Of a stretch of DNA of 31,995 nt, positions 6,560 through 12,214 are shown piece by piece. The notes under the pieces are model-generated. The model had not been told where the DNA came from. It did not search any database and saw only the letters and a list, made by a program, of their open reading frames with translations. Source of the stretch: a virus. The DNA is taken from the IMG/VR virus record IMGVR_UViG_3300032282_003797, positions 1-31,995 of that record, one strand, 5' to 3'. Positions within the stretch are counted from its first letter, which is position 1. Every line of letters starts with the position of its first letter. The translations under genes and the position numbers were made by a program.

Positions 6560-6578
6560 CCCCCGGTCGCATCGGGGG
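6560..6578 (-). promoter_or_regulatory. Intercistronic stem-loop, GTCGCAT-loop family (copy 3, inverted stem)
   Basis: CCCCCG / CGGGGG 6-bp stem around the loop GTCGCAT. The loop is the same as in the copies at 4329 and 4640, but five of the six stem pairs are swapped (C-G for G-C) with pairing kept. This is the type of covariation expected of a selected RNA hairpin. It lies downstream of the stop at 6595. Confidence 0.72.
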
Positions 6579-6594
6579 ATTTGAGGATGGTCGT

Positions 6595-7119
6595 TTAGAA
6601 GTGAATGTGCTCGCGGAGATTGTTTACTGATGCTTCATCAACGCGATGAAGCGGAGGACAATCCCTATCGTTGATGATGCTTTCCAGCACCATCACGAGG
6701 CGCTTCCTTGCCGACTCCAAATCAGCTAGATTTTCCCTAGAGTCAGACAAAGAGTCATGGATGTTCTGCATCCAAACCAGGACCATCATGTCCTTGCGCT
6801 GAACGCCAGTAGCCGCCAAGACCTTGTCCATCAGCTTCCGAGCAGCGAAAATACCGCGCTCTTTCTGATGGATCATCGCGATGCTGACACCGGCATTCCA
6901 GAATGTCTGGAATGGAAGACCGATCACACGCTCGCTCATGTCGATGGCATCAACCCCATCATCGCTCAGAAGGCATCCAACAGCACACCTTCCAACCTCG
7001 ACTCCATAAACATCGCGCATCTTGTACTCACACGAGCCTCCGCGGCTCATGCCCGGAAGCCCTCCGTTGTTGTAGAACTCGTGAACACGCTTGACGATAC
7101 TCATTGCTTCCTGATTCAT
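6595..7119 (-). CDS. Conserved phage protein with GRCAVGCLL motif, 174 aa
   Basis: Residues about 18-55 (GGLPGMSRGGSCEYK ... VGRCAVGCLLSDDG) match, from memory, a common phage pattern (GG-C-YR...G.KCAVGCLIPD) of unknown function. The rest is helical with a long C-terminal helix (ENLADLESARKRLVMVLESI). ATG 7119 with AAAGGA is used; an internal ATG five codons later (AGGA upstream) is an alternative. The first 92 nt overlap the preceding gene in another frame. Confidence 0.75.
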   Translation of the reverse strand: MNQEAMSIVKRVHEFYNNGGLPGMSRGGSCEYKMRDVYGVEVGRCAVGCLLSDDGVDAIDMSERVIGLPFQTFWNAGVSIAMIHQKERGIFAARKLMDKVLAATGVQRKDMMVLVWMQNIHDSLSDSRENLADLESARKRLVMVLESIINDRDCPPLHRVDEASVNNLREHIHF

Positions 7120-7258
7120 CTGAAATCCTTTCTACAAGGAAAGTGAGAGAGTTAATCACATCAGCCACCATGGCTGTGTGCCTATTGATATTCCCCGCCG
7201 AGATGTGCTGATAGAACAGATGAGCCAACTGCTCACTCTTCTGTTTGAGCGGATTCAT
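7028..7258 (-). CDS. Small helical protein, 76 aa, long 3' overlap
   Basis: Starts MNPLKQKSEQLAHLFYQHI at ATG 7258, overlapping the upstream stop by ATGA, with no strong site of its own, so it is probably coupled. Helical to residue ~50 (TAMVADVINSLTFLVERI), then a basic serine/arginine-rich tail that runs 92 nt into the next gene in a different frame. The unusual overlap may mean that only the first ~46 residues are the ancestral gene. Confidence 0.6.
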   Translation of the reverse strand: MNPLKQKSEQLAHLFYQHISAGNINRHTAMVADVINSLTFLVERISDESGSNEYRQACSRVLQQRRASGHEPRRLV

Positions 7259-7476
7259 GCCTCGAACCCAGGAGTGCGGTCGTACTGACGCCAGATCACC
7301 TTGTCTGGATCTAGCACAGAACTGACCTCTTCCAGCTTCTTGAAGTACAGCTTGGCTCTTTGCCAAACTTCTCCGCAGTCCGTGTACTCGTATGACCAGT
7401 CTGCCCAAGACAGATGGTGCTTGTACTCTTCCATGGTCCAGTCCTTTGCTGGCTTGTTCATCATCCTGTCTAGCAT
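7255..7476 (-). CDS. Hypothetical protein, 73 aa
   Basis: Tryptophan- and tyrosine-rich helical protein: PAKDWTMEEYKHHLSWADWSY followed by CGEVWQRAKLYFKKLEEVSS. ATG at 7476 sits 6 nt after AAAGGA in a TAATG overlap with the preceding gene. No family recognised. Its position in a run of coupled genes (7028-7709) points to shared expression. Confidence 0.72.
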   Translation of the reverse strand: MLDRMMNKPAKDWTMEEYKHHLSWADWSYEYTDCGEVWQRAKLYFKKLEEVSSVLDPDKVIWRQYDRTPGFEA

Positions 7477-7709
7477 TACGATTCCTTTCTGTTGCGCATC
7501 TCAATGATGCTGATGACACGGGCTACCTTGAGTCGTCCAGAGGTTGCCACCTTGGACACATCCCTATTGAATTTCTCTGCCCACTTCTCGCACTCATCCC
7601 GAGTCCTTCCGGGAAAGATGTGCGAGGGTCCGTTACCCGGATTAGTGATCTCAACGACCCAATCCGGGGAGAATGATCTAACAACTCGATCAGAATTAGC
7701 ACGAACCAT
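7476..7709 (-). CDS. Small protein, 77 aa, related to 7755-7934
   Basis: The core DWVVEITNPGNGP, a T..ECEKWAEKFNRD helix, then LKVARVISI is mirrored in the neighbouring protein at 7755-7934 (CWIVQIDRPG ... MQMWCDEFN ... EVARVIHRS). This suggests a tandem duplication of a strand-helix-strand fold. Start at ATG 7709 with AGGAA upstream. The function is unknown; the VARVI strand and preceding polar loop are the best-conserved parts. Confidence 0.72.
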   Translation of the reverse strand: MVRANSDRVVRSFSPDWVVEITNPGNGPSHIFPGRTRDECEKWAEKFNRDVSKVATSGRLKVARVISIIEMRNRKES

Positions 7710-7724
7710 TGGTTCTTCCTAACC

Positions 7725-7756
7725 GTGGCTTAGCCACAAATAGAGCCTTTCGGCTC
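7725..7756 (-). promoter_or_regulatory. Double hairpin after a stop codon
   Basis: GAGCC-GAAA-GGCTC on the minus strand (7743-7756) starts inside the stop codon of 7755-7934, and is followed by GTGGC-TAA-GCCAC (7725-7737). Only a short TATTTG follows the first hairpin, so a weak terminator or a transcript-processing structure is possible. The GAAA loop appears in many hairpins of this arm. Confidence 0.55.
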
Positions 7757-7934
7757 AGTTATCCTGACACTCTTTCTTCTCGGACCGGTGGATCACACGA
7801 GCCACCTCAGGTCCCCCGCCATTGAACTCGTCACACCACATCTGCATGTCGATCTTGGTGGTTGCGGGCTTGATGAAACGAGGCCCGAACTCGCATCCGG
7901 GCCTGTCGATTTGAACGATCCAACAATCTTCCAT
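7755..7934 (-). CDS. Small protein, 59 aa, related to 7476-7709
   Basis: Starts MEDCWIVQIDRPGCEFG at ATG 7934 with TTGGAG upstream; a longer frame to 8147 is rejected because it overlaps the preceding gene. It shares the W-V-I-PG...W--EFN...VARVI layout with 7476-7709. Ends KKECQDN. Three cysteines; no metal motif. Confidence 0.68.
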   Translation of the reverse strand: MEDCWIVQIDRPGCEFGPRFIKPATTKIDMQMWCDEFNGGGPEVARVIHRSEKKECQDN

Positions 7935-7947
7935 GGTTGTACTCCAA

Positions 7948-8340
7948 TCAGACTCGCTCGCCCTTACTTCTCTTGTAGGCGTACTCAGCCGGAAGTGGGG
8001 CTTTGGATGTGTCAATGAGCCAGTTCTCTGCAAGAAGGCTCGTGAACTTGTGAAATTCGCTATCTCCGTGAACCGCACAGATGACCGAAATCCACTCGAC
8101 AATCGCTGACTGATCACGCTCCCACTCTGCCCTGCTCTTCCAGGCATGATCCGTGATTTCTCTTGTCAGTCTGCCGCAGAGGAAGTACCTTGAACTCATC
8201 CTGTCGATGATGTACTTCTGAGTCTTGAGAACCTGCATGATCTGCCATGACGCAGAGTCCTTTGGGTTCGTCCAGCCTTCAACCTTGACAGCCATTTCAA
8301 GATAACTGATGGCGTCCGATGACGTTTCAATCTTCGGCAC
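7948..8340 (-). CDS. Helical protein, 130 aa (GTG start)
   Basis: GTG start at 8340 with AGGAG upstream. A mostly helical protein with evenly spaced tryptophans (YLEMAVKVEGWTNPKDSASW, then ITDHAWKSRAEWERD, then FHKFTSLLAENWLID) and a basic C-terminus. The layout suggests a small helical bundle. Its leader contains a very stable GC hairpin (8365-8389) and the decamer repeat. No family recognised. Confidence 0.72.
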   Translation of the reverse strand: MPKIETSSDAISYLEMAVKVEGWTNPKDSASWQIMQVLKTQKYIIDRMSSRYFLCGRLTREITDHAWKSRAEWERDQSAIVEWISVICAVHGDSEFHKFTSLLAENWLIDTSKAPLPAEYAYKRSKGERV

Positions 8341-8364
8341 TTGAGTACTCCTATGTTAAAGCCA

Positions 8365-8389
8365 GTGGGGGGAGAACGTCTCCCCCCAC
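8365..8389 (-). promoter_or_regulatory. Perfect 11-bp GC-rich hairpin
   Basis: GTGGGGGGAGA, a 3-base spacer, then TCTCCCCCCAC, between the stop at 8420 and the GTG at 8340. No U-run follows on either strand, so termination would need another factor. An alternative is an RNase barrier that sets different mRNA levels on its two sides. Confidence 0.65.
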
Positions 8390-8404
8390 CAGCCTTAGTT
8401 GCGA

Positions 8405-8414
8405 TGCGGACTTT
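8405..8414 (-). repeat. Recurrent intercistronic decamer TGCGGACTTT
   Basis: Exact copies on the plus strand at 6525, 8405, 12890, 14429 and 14837, one inside a gene at 14034, and one-mismatch copies at 5196, 10444 and 11514. On the minus strand it reads AAAGTCCGCA. Several lie within about 15 nt of a stop codon of the leftward series (5196, 8405, 10444, 11514, 12890), but not all. No -10 box follows at a fixed distance, so an ordinary sigma70 promoter is unlikely. The role is unknown; processing, anti-termination or loop pairing are candidates. Confidence 0.6.
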
Positions 8415-8419
8415 GAATG

Positions 8420-8860
8420 TCAGGCGATCTTGCCTGATGCACGCAGAGCGCGAGTGTTGCGCTCGATGGCAGCCGACTTCTTGTCGGTGGTGAACACCTC
8501 AACCACCACGTCGTCGCGGTTGATGCCTCCAGGGCCAGTCGTGCCGCGACAGATCTTCGCCAGCTCCAGGGCGCGCTGGAGCTGCGCCTCGATGACCTCT
8601 GCCGCCGCCTTCTTGGCGCGGTCAGCAGCCGCCTTCAGACGAGCGGCGTCGTTGTCGTCCATCAGGACGCCAGCGCAGTCGGCAGCGAAGGTCGTCATGA
8701 CCTTGCTAGGCTGCGACTTTCCCTTCCGGAACCCCATGGCGATGTCCGTGAGAGCAGCAGCCTGCTGCTTCGTCGCGTTCTTCGGCTTGGATGCCGCCTG
8801 GGTGGCGCCCAGGTTGACGGAGGCGGTGGTGGTATCGACGGTCACGTTGTTGTTGCTCAT
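8420..8860 (-). CDS. Alanine-rich helical protein, paralog of 4682-5110
   Basis: 146 residues with the same plan as 4682-5110: a low-complexity MSNNN... start, an Ala/Lys-rich helical centre (AARLKAAADRAKKAAAEVIE) and the conserved C-terminal block (CRGTTGPGGINRDDVVVEVF, AIERNTRALRASGKI). It is GC-rich while its paralog is closer to the local average, so the copies have drifted with their surroundings. ATG 8860 with AAGGAGTTGCC, a leader ending shared with the gene at 10459-10803. Function unknown. Confidence 0.78.
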   Translation of the reverse strand: MSNNNVTVDTTTASVNLGATQAASKPKNATKQQAAALTDIAMGFRKGKSQPSKVMTTFAADCAGVLMDDNDAARLKAAADRAKKAAAEVIEAQLQRALELAKICRGTTGPGGINRDDVVVEVFTTDKKSAAIERNTRALRASGKIA

Positions 8861-8871
8861 GGCAACTCCTT

Positions 8872-8898
8872 CCGAGGGTTTCTCGGATTTGGAACCCT
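8872..8898 (-). promoter_or_regulatory. Mutually exclusive hairpins next to a ribosome site
   Basis: In the minus-strand leader AGGGTT (8898-8893) can pair with AACCCT (8880-8875), while CCGAG (8886-8882) can pair with CTCGG (8876-8872). The 5' arms and 3' arms interleave and share two bases, so the two helices compete or form a short pseudoknot. AAGGAG for the gene starting at 8860 follows at once. Translational control is inferred. Confidence 0.5.
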
Positions 8899-8951
8899 AT
8901 CAACAGATAACCCGCCCATCGAAATTGTGGGCAGCCGGCTCCTGTTGCATT

Positions 8952-8983
8952 GGGAATAGAAACGCCGCCCTTTCGGGCGGCGT
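8952..8983 (-). terminator. Intrinsic terminator, minus strand
   Basis: Minus-strand ACGCCGCCC, loop GAAA, GGGCGGCGT (8962-8983) followed by TTCTATT. A 9-bp stem with a GNRA loop directly after the stop of the gene at 8989; the U-tract is short, so efficiency may be partial. Confidence 0.7.
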
Positions 8984-8988
8984 CTCCT

Positions 8989-9387
8989 TTAGTCTTCAAG
9001 GACGGACGGTAGCTTCTTATTGATCTTCTCTGTCATGTTGGCGCACGCCTTCACGATCAGGATGAGATCCTCCCGATCGACATGCCCAATCACTTGGTCG
9101 AAGTGCTGCGGCTCCAAGAAGCCAGGGATGCAGAGCGGGGTGTCGTTCTCATCCCACGCCATGACCTCGCACGAAGTGAGGCCTTGATCGCAGTAGTTCT
9201 GACCACCCCATTGGATGCTCAGAGTAACATCATTCTTGAACATTACATGGACGCCCTTGACGCGGAGCTTCATTCTCCAATCAAACTTATCGACATCGCC
9301 ACGACAAGGCTTGAACTTCTTGACCTGGACGCCAGCAAGGTTGAGAACCCGCTGGATCTGATTGAGACTGAACCACTTCTTCTTCAC
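8989..9387 (-). CDS. Hypothetical protein, 132 aa (GTG start)
   Basis: GTG at 9387 in a GTGA overlap, with GGAGGTGAC just upstream. N-terminal basic helix (LNQIQRVLNLAGVQVKKF), then strand-rich (MKLRVKGVHVMFKNDVTLSI), a cysteine pair (YCDQGLTSC), and a C-terminal helix (EDLILIVKACANMTEKI). It could be a small alpha/beta protein; no family recognised. It ends just before the terminator at 8952-8983. Confidence 0.74.
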   Translation of the reverse strand: MKKKWFSLNQIQRVLNLAGVQVKKFKPCRGDVDKFDWRMKLRVKGVHVMFKNDVTLSIQWGGQNYCDQGLTSCEVMAWDENDTPLCIPGFLEPQHFDQVIGHVDREDLILIVKACANMTEKINKKLPSVLED

Positions 9388-9773
9388 TTGGTCACCTCCT
9401 TGAGATGCTCGTCCATCGCCTCAGCCATGGATGCGCAGCACTCGCTGATTGCTCGTTCCGTGTGAACTTCCATCCAACGATGGCGCAGATGGCGAACCGC
9501 CCCTGCGATCAGTGACAGCTCAAGGAACATCTCGTAGTCAGTCTCCTTGAACTTATCCCCGCAGGCGTCGATACGCTCGACGATCCGTCCGATCCGCTCC
9601 TTCTTGAGAGCGTCCTCGGCCGCAGCGAGAGCAGCACGCTGCTTCTCCCACTCGTCGCGCATGGCCCAGACAAGCTCGAAAGCCTGCTTGCGCCACTTGT
9701 CATCCTCTCCGCCCTCGATGCGATTGATGCACATGTTCAACGCACCGAACCCTGCCTCGATCATGCGACTCAT
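9384..9773 (-). CDS. Helical coiled-coil protein, 129 aa
   Basis: Long helices dominate: FELVWAMRDEWEKQRAALAA continuing through AEDALKKERIGRIVERI, then DYEMFLELSLIAGAVRHLRH and a C-terminal SMAEAMDEHLKEVTK. The start at 9773 overlaps the upstream stop by ATGA and has an excellent site (GGAGGTGATC). No family recognised. Confidence 0.75.
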   Translation of the reverse strand: MSRMIEAGFGALNMCINRIEGGEDDKWRKQAFELVWAMRDEWEKQRAALAAAEDALKKERIGRIVERIDACGDKFKETDYEMFLELSLIAGAVRHLRHRWMEVHTERAISECCASMAEAMDEHLKEVTK

Positions 9774-9934
9774 CGGATCACCTCCTTGAATCCGCGAGGA
9801 AGCGGCGGGTACGCGCAGCAGATCTGCACGTCATATCCACCCCACGCGATCGCCTCGCTCTTGACCTTCTCGAACTCGCCCTCGAACACGCGGTACTCTC
9901 CGCTGTTGAGGTTCTGACACAGAACGATGTGCAT
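9770..9934 (-). CDS. Small protein, 54 aa
   Basis: Starts MHIVLCQNLNSGEYRVFEG at ATG 9934 with AAGGAG upstream; an ATG six codons earlier has no site. The strand pattern (HIVLCQN, GEYRVFEGEF, YDVQICCAY) with one helix (EKVKSEAIAWG) suggests a compact alpha/beta fold. Ends GFKEVIR. No family recognised. Confidence 0.7.
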   Translation of the reverse strand: MHIVLCQNLNSGEYRVFEGEFEKVKSEAIAWGGYDVQICCAYPPLPRGFKEVIR

Positions 9935-9969
9935 GACGCACTCCTTCGCCACTTAGTGGCATGGAAACA

Positions 9970-10000
9970 GGGGCGGGCCGCCAACGCGACGACCCGCCCC
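9970..10000 (-). promoter_or_regulatory. Intercistronic stem-loop, CAACGCGA-loop family (copy 1)
   Basis: An outer 8-bp stem GGGGCGGG / CCCGCCCC encloses CCGCCAACGCGACGA. The loop core CAACGCGA recurs at 10411-10440 and 11477-11505 with changed flanking pairs. There is no U-tract. It lies between the stop at 10007 and the start at 9934; a small GCCAC-TAA-GTGGC hairpin follows before the ribosome site. Confidence 0.68.
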
Positions 10001-10006
10001 ACTCGA

Positions 10007-10255
10007 TCAGTTCATCGGCTTGGTGCTCCAGAACACGAACGACGTGATCTGGATGTCGGTGACCCCAACAGGAACGCCGTTGATGTTGCGGTCCCCATCG
10101 TGCTGAACCGCCATCACCGCGCCCTCGCGCACGAACTCCTCGTCGTGGGACATGGCCCAAAACGTGACCTGGAAGGCTCCGTCTCCAGAGACCTGCTTGG
10201 ACTCTCCATCTTGCCCGAGCCAGTGACAGTATCCGGTTGCCATGAACTGTTTCAC
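10007..10255 (-). CDS. Hypothetical protein, 82 aa (GTG start)
   Basis: GTG start at 10255 in a GTGA overlap with the small membrane gene upstream; GGGGGTGATC precedes it. Strand-rich: GYCHWLGQDGESKQV, AFQVTFWAMSHDEE, GAVMAVQHDGDRN and TDIQITSFVFW, which suggests a beta sandwich or barrel. No family recognised. Confidence 0.72.
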   Translation of the reverse strand: MKQFMATGYCHWLGQDGESKQVSGDGAFQVTFWAMSHDEEFVREGAVMAVQHDGDRNINGVPVGVTDIQITSFVFWSTKPMN

Positions 10256-10380
10256 TTGATCACCCCCTTCTTCTTGGCGCTGCGGATGGTCTCCTCGCCC
10301 ACAATCATGGGCATGAAGACCGTGAGAGAGAGCGAGATCAAGACGATGACGCTCACAATCAAACCAATCACATCAGACAT
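10252..10380 (-). CDS. 42-residue single-span membrane protein
   Basis: MSDVIGLIVSVIVLISLSLT continues to VFMPMIVG as one membrane helix, followed by a basic cytoplasmic tail (RSAKKKGVIK). ATG 10380 with AAGGAGTCAGT upstream. Its orientation would be N-out, C-in by the positive-inside rule. Phage holins, antiholins and membrane toxins can look like this, and a lysozyme lies 1.4 kb upstream in the same direction, but no assignment is possible. Confidence 0.68.
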   Translation of the reverse strand: MSDVIGLIVSVIVLISLSLTVFMPMIVGEETIRSAKKKGVIK

Positions 10381-10410
10381 ACTGACTCCTTCTGCGCATA
10401 GCGCGATGAT

Positions 10411-10440
10411 GGGCGGATCGTCAACGCGACGACCCGCCCC
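10411..10440 (-). promoter_or_regulatory. Intercistronic stem-loop, CAACGCGA-loop family (copy 2)
   Basis: GGGCGG / CCGCCC outer stem, one mismatch, then TCGTC / GACGA inner stem closing an AACGC loop. The most regular member of the family. Located downstream of the stop at 10459, next to a one-mismatch copy of the decamer (10444-10453). Confidence 0.7.
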
Positions 10441-10458
10441 GTGTGTGGACTTTGCGGT

Positions 10459-10803
10459 TCAGCAGTTCTCCAGGGCCTCGTCCATGGCCTTGCGGCCCTC
10501 TTCGTTGATCGCCACCGAGATGACGATCAGCGTGCCATCTTCCCCCTCCTCGCCGAGCGAGGGCCACAGATCGAAATCCGCGTGCTCATCGCTCGGCTGC
10601 TTGCCGTCCTGGCACTTGAGACCCGAGATCGTCATGGTCACGAGATCCTCGCCCATCGCCCAAAGGCGACGGGTGACGTCTCCGCGATCCGTGCTCTGCG
10701 GGCGGTACATCATCGGCGTGTGGTACACCATCTTGTGGACCCCTCCTTCCTCGGTCGTGAGGCGGTGCGAGAGGGTCTTCATGTCCGCGATGGTTGCCTT
10801 CAT
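10459..10803 (-). CDS. Hypothetical protein, 114 aa, behind a pseudoknot
   Basis: Starts MKATIADMKTLSHRLTTEEG at ATG 10803; AGGAGTTGCCAAC precedes it. The middle has VHKMVYHTPMMYRP and RLWAMGEDLVTMTISGL, and the C-terminal part is acidic (SLGEEGEDGTLIVISVAINE). No domain recognised. Its leader forms a well-defined H-type pseudoknot (10817-10858) ending at the ribosome site, so its translation is probably regulated. Confidence 0.74.
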   Translation of the reverse strand: MKATIADMKTLSHRLTTEEGGVHKMVYHTPMMYRPQSTDRGDVTRRLWAMGEDLVTMTISGLKCQDGKQPSDEHADFDLWPSLGEEGEDGTLIVISVAINEEGRKAMDEALENC

Positions 10804-10816
10804 GTTGGCAACTCCT

Positions 10817-10858
10817 ACCGATAGTGCGAAACTAGCCTGTTATCGGTGTGCAGGCTAG
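10817..10858 (-). promoter_or_regulatory. H-type RNA pseudoknot abutting the ribosome binding site
   Basis: Minus-strand transcript: stem 1 CUAGCCUG (10858-10851) with CAGGCUAG (10839-10832), 8 perfect pairs. The 11-base loop contains ACCGAUA (10847-10841), which pairs with UAUCGGU (10823-10817), 7 perfect pairs. Loops are 3, 1 and 8 nt, workable for an H-type fold. AGGAG starts on the next base (10816). This resembles the layout of translational pseudoknot riboswitches such as preQ1 or SAM-II, but the sequence matches neither as far as I can tell. Confidence 0.72.
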
Positions 10859-10868
10859 GGTTTGGAAG

Positions 10869-10898
10869 CGCTGCGCAGCCGTTTCCGGCTGCACAGCG
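10869..10898 (-). promoter_or_regulatory. 13-bp hairpin with GAAA loop
   Basis: CGCTGTGCAGCCG, loop GAAA, CGGCTGCGCAGCG in the minus-strand transcript; one G-U pair there would be a C-A mismatch on the plus strand, which marks the minus strand as the RNA. It follows the stop at 10906 and precedes the pseudoknot. There is no U-tract. Confidence 0.68.
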
Positions 10899-10905
10899 GT
10901 AGTGG

Positions 10906-11448
10906 TTAGAACACATCCCTCTCAAGGTCGAGCCTGACCTTCTCAGCGTGAGCGTCTGACGGGTCGGGCAACATGTTGCCCCACAGACACTCCACTGGGA
11001 TCACCCAGCCACGCCAACGGCACTCGTAGCCGTAGCAGTAGTCCACAAGCTCAACCTTCTGCTGGTAGTCCCACAGCCGAGCCGTGTAGGCGTTACTGAA
11101 GGTGGACTTACCGATCAGCATCGGTCGCCACTCATCAGGCGCAAACGTGTGATACCACACCTCCGTGTTCCAGTACTGCTGCCCCGTGATGCGGAACATC
11201 GGATACAGCATCCGACAGACCACGAAGAAGCCACGAATCCTGCCGCGCGGCTTCCACTGCTCCCACACGAACCGGGCGCTCTCCACTTCGTAGGCCCTGC
11301 GAACCATGCGCAGGAACATCCGAAGCCTGCCCCCCTCGTAGATCGTGGGCAGCCACAAGAGGGAGTCCTCCACGATCAACCACCCCAACACGACGGCACA
11401 GAACCCACTCACGAAAGCGATCAGGAACCAGAAGATCATCCAAGTCAT
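10906..11448 (-). CDS. Membrane-anchored hypothetical protein, 180 aa
   Basis: MTWMIFWFLIAFVSGFCAVV continues to LGWLIV as a clear N-terminal membrane helix. The remaining ~150 residues are rich in Trp, Tyr and Arg (FVWEQWKPRGRIRGFFVVCR, YCYGYECRWRGWVIPVECLW). ATG 11448 with GAAGGG upstream is preferred over a frame extending through the leader hairpins. It is the longest gene in this stretch and directly follows the lysozyme region in reading direction. A lysis or envelope role is possible but unproven. Confidence 0.72.
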   Translation of the reverse strand: MTWMIFWFLIAFVSGFCAVVLGWLIVEDSLLWLPTIYEGGRLRMFLRMVRRAYEVESARFVWEQWKPRGRIRGFFVVCRMLYPMFRITGQQYWNTEVWYHTFAPDEWRPMLIGKSTFSNAYTARLWDYQQKVELVDYCYGYECRWRGWVIPVECLWGNMLPDPSDAHAEKVRLDLERDVF

Positions 11449-11452
11449 TTTT

Positions 11453-11508
11453 GCCCTTCTTTCTAGAAAGCACAAAGGGCGAGCCGCCAACGCGATGGCC
11501 CGCCCCTT
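11453..11508 (-). promoter_or_regulatory. Stem-loop (CAACGCGA family, copy 3) competing with an SD-sequestering stem
   Basis: GCCCTT of the transcript (11480-11475) can pair backward into the CAACGCGA hairpin (to 11501-11508), or forward with AAGGGC (11458-11453), which is the ribosome site of the gene at 11448. The forward helix encloses a small CTTT/AAAG hairpin. The two pairings exclude each other, a layout expected of an RNA switch. Confidence 0.55.
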
Positions 11509-11528
11509 ATGGTTGCGGAGTTTGTCTG

Positions 11529-11777
11529 TCAGAGAACGCGGAACGTCGGAACGAACCGCATGGGGTCATCCGCCTTGAGTCCGTCGTTCCACTTGGCCTC
11601 GCAGACCCACATGAAATCCCACCTCTTCCTGAGGTTCTTCAGCCTGTCCTTGCGCTCCTTCCCCCTGCCGAGCGGTGGGAGGTGGTTGCCCTGGATGCCG
11701 CACGTCATGCTCTCGTTGCACGCAACGAGAACCCGCCAACCGTCGATGCGGTTGGCGATCTTGAATTCGCCGGTCAC
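11529..11777 (-). CDS. Basic hypothetical protein, 82 aa (GTG start)
   Basis: GTG 11777 in a GTGA overlap with the lysozyme gene, with GAGG upstream. Lysine/arginine-rich centre (PPLGRGKERKDRLKNLRKRW) and two cysteines. Cotranslated with the lysozyme, so a role in lysis or nucleic-acid binding could be considered; neither is supported by a motif. Confidence 0.7.
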   Translation of the reverse strand: MTGEFKIANRIDGWRVLVACNESMTCGIQGNHLPPLGRGKERKDRLKNLRKRWDFMWVCEAKWNDGLKADDPMRFVPTFRVL

Positions 11778-12208
11778 TTGCGCCTCACTTTCTGCGGCTT
11801 CTTGCCGCCGTTTTCCATGATCTCTTTGACCGATCGCCAGTATGGCAGAGTCGAGTCCTTCATGTCACCCTTGGGTCCGCCGTTGTGCCTACGAGCAAAC
11901 TGCTCGTCGGTCTTTGCCTTGTGCTTCTTCATGTACGCCTTGAACACGCGGATGCTGACCTCGCGGTCATAGCAGTCCTCGTGCTTCAGGTCTCGCAGGC
12001 TCGGGTCAGCCTCCTGCGCATCCTTGAAGTAGCCCGGCCTGATTTGAAGGCAGCCGACCGCGTTTTCCTTCTTGTTGAACGCCTTGTCGTTGCCACCCGA
12101 TTCCTGCTGGATCAGGCTCTTGATAAGCAGATCACTCTGCCCATGAGCCTGTGCGCCGCAGAGCAGCGCAATGATGATGATGAGCACCCTTTCGATCCTA
12201 CCGAACAT
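11774..12208 (-). CDS. Secreted lysozyme-like (SLT/transglycosylase) protein
   Basis: Residues 1-25 form a signal peptide or signal anchor (basic RIER, hydrophobic VLIIIIALLCG, AQAHG before the likely cleavage). Residues 28-60 (LLIKSLIQQESGGNDKAF, AVGCLQIRPGYF) match the SLT lysozyme fold, with Glu36 of QQESGG as probable catalytic acid, and RRHNGGPKG near 106-114 as the usual later motif. It should cleave peptidoglycan glycan strands in the periplasm after Sec export, as an endolysin does; virion entry is less likely given the signal. ATG 12208 with AAAGGAG, which can be masked by a hairpin (12215-12228). Confidence 0.85.
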   Translation of the reverse strand: MFGRIERVLIIIIALLCGAQAHGQSDLLIKSLIQQESGGNDKAFNKKENAVGCLQIRPGYFKDAQEADPSLRDLKHEDCYDREVSIRVFKAYMKKHKAKTDEQFARRHNGGPKGDMKDSTLPYWRSVKEIMENGGKKPQKVRRK

Positions 12209-12214
12209 CTGTCG

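Noticed and set aside
8319-9023. 234-codon plus-strand frame
   Set aside because: Antisense shadow of 8420-8860, with low-complexity Ala/Ser/Arg translation and no ribosome site.
4329-10440. GC hairpins as ordinary rho-independent terminators
   Set aside because: Most lack any U-tract. Only 8952-8983, 16164-16188 and 21125-21156 have a convincing one.
9929-10858. Long open frame (309 codons) on the plus strand
   Set aside because: It is antisense to four well-supported leftward genes with ribosome sites and runs through hairpins and the pseudoknot. High GC content lengthens chance frames here.
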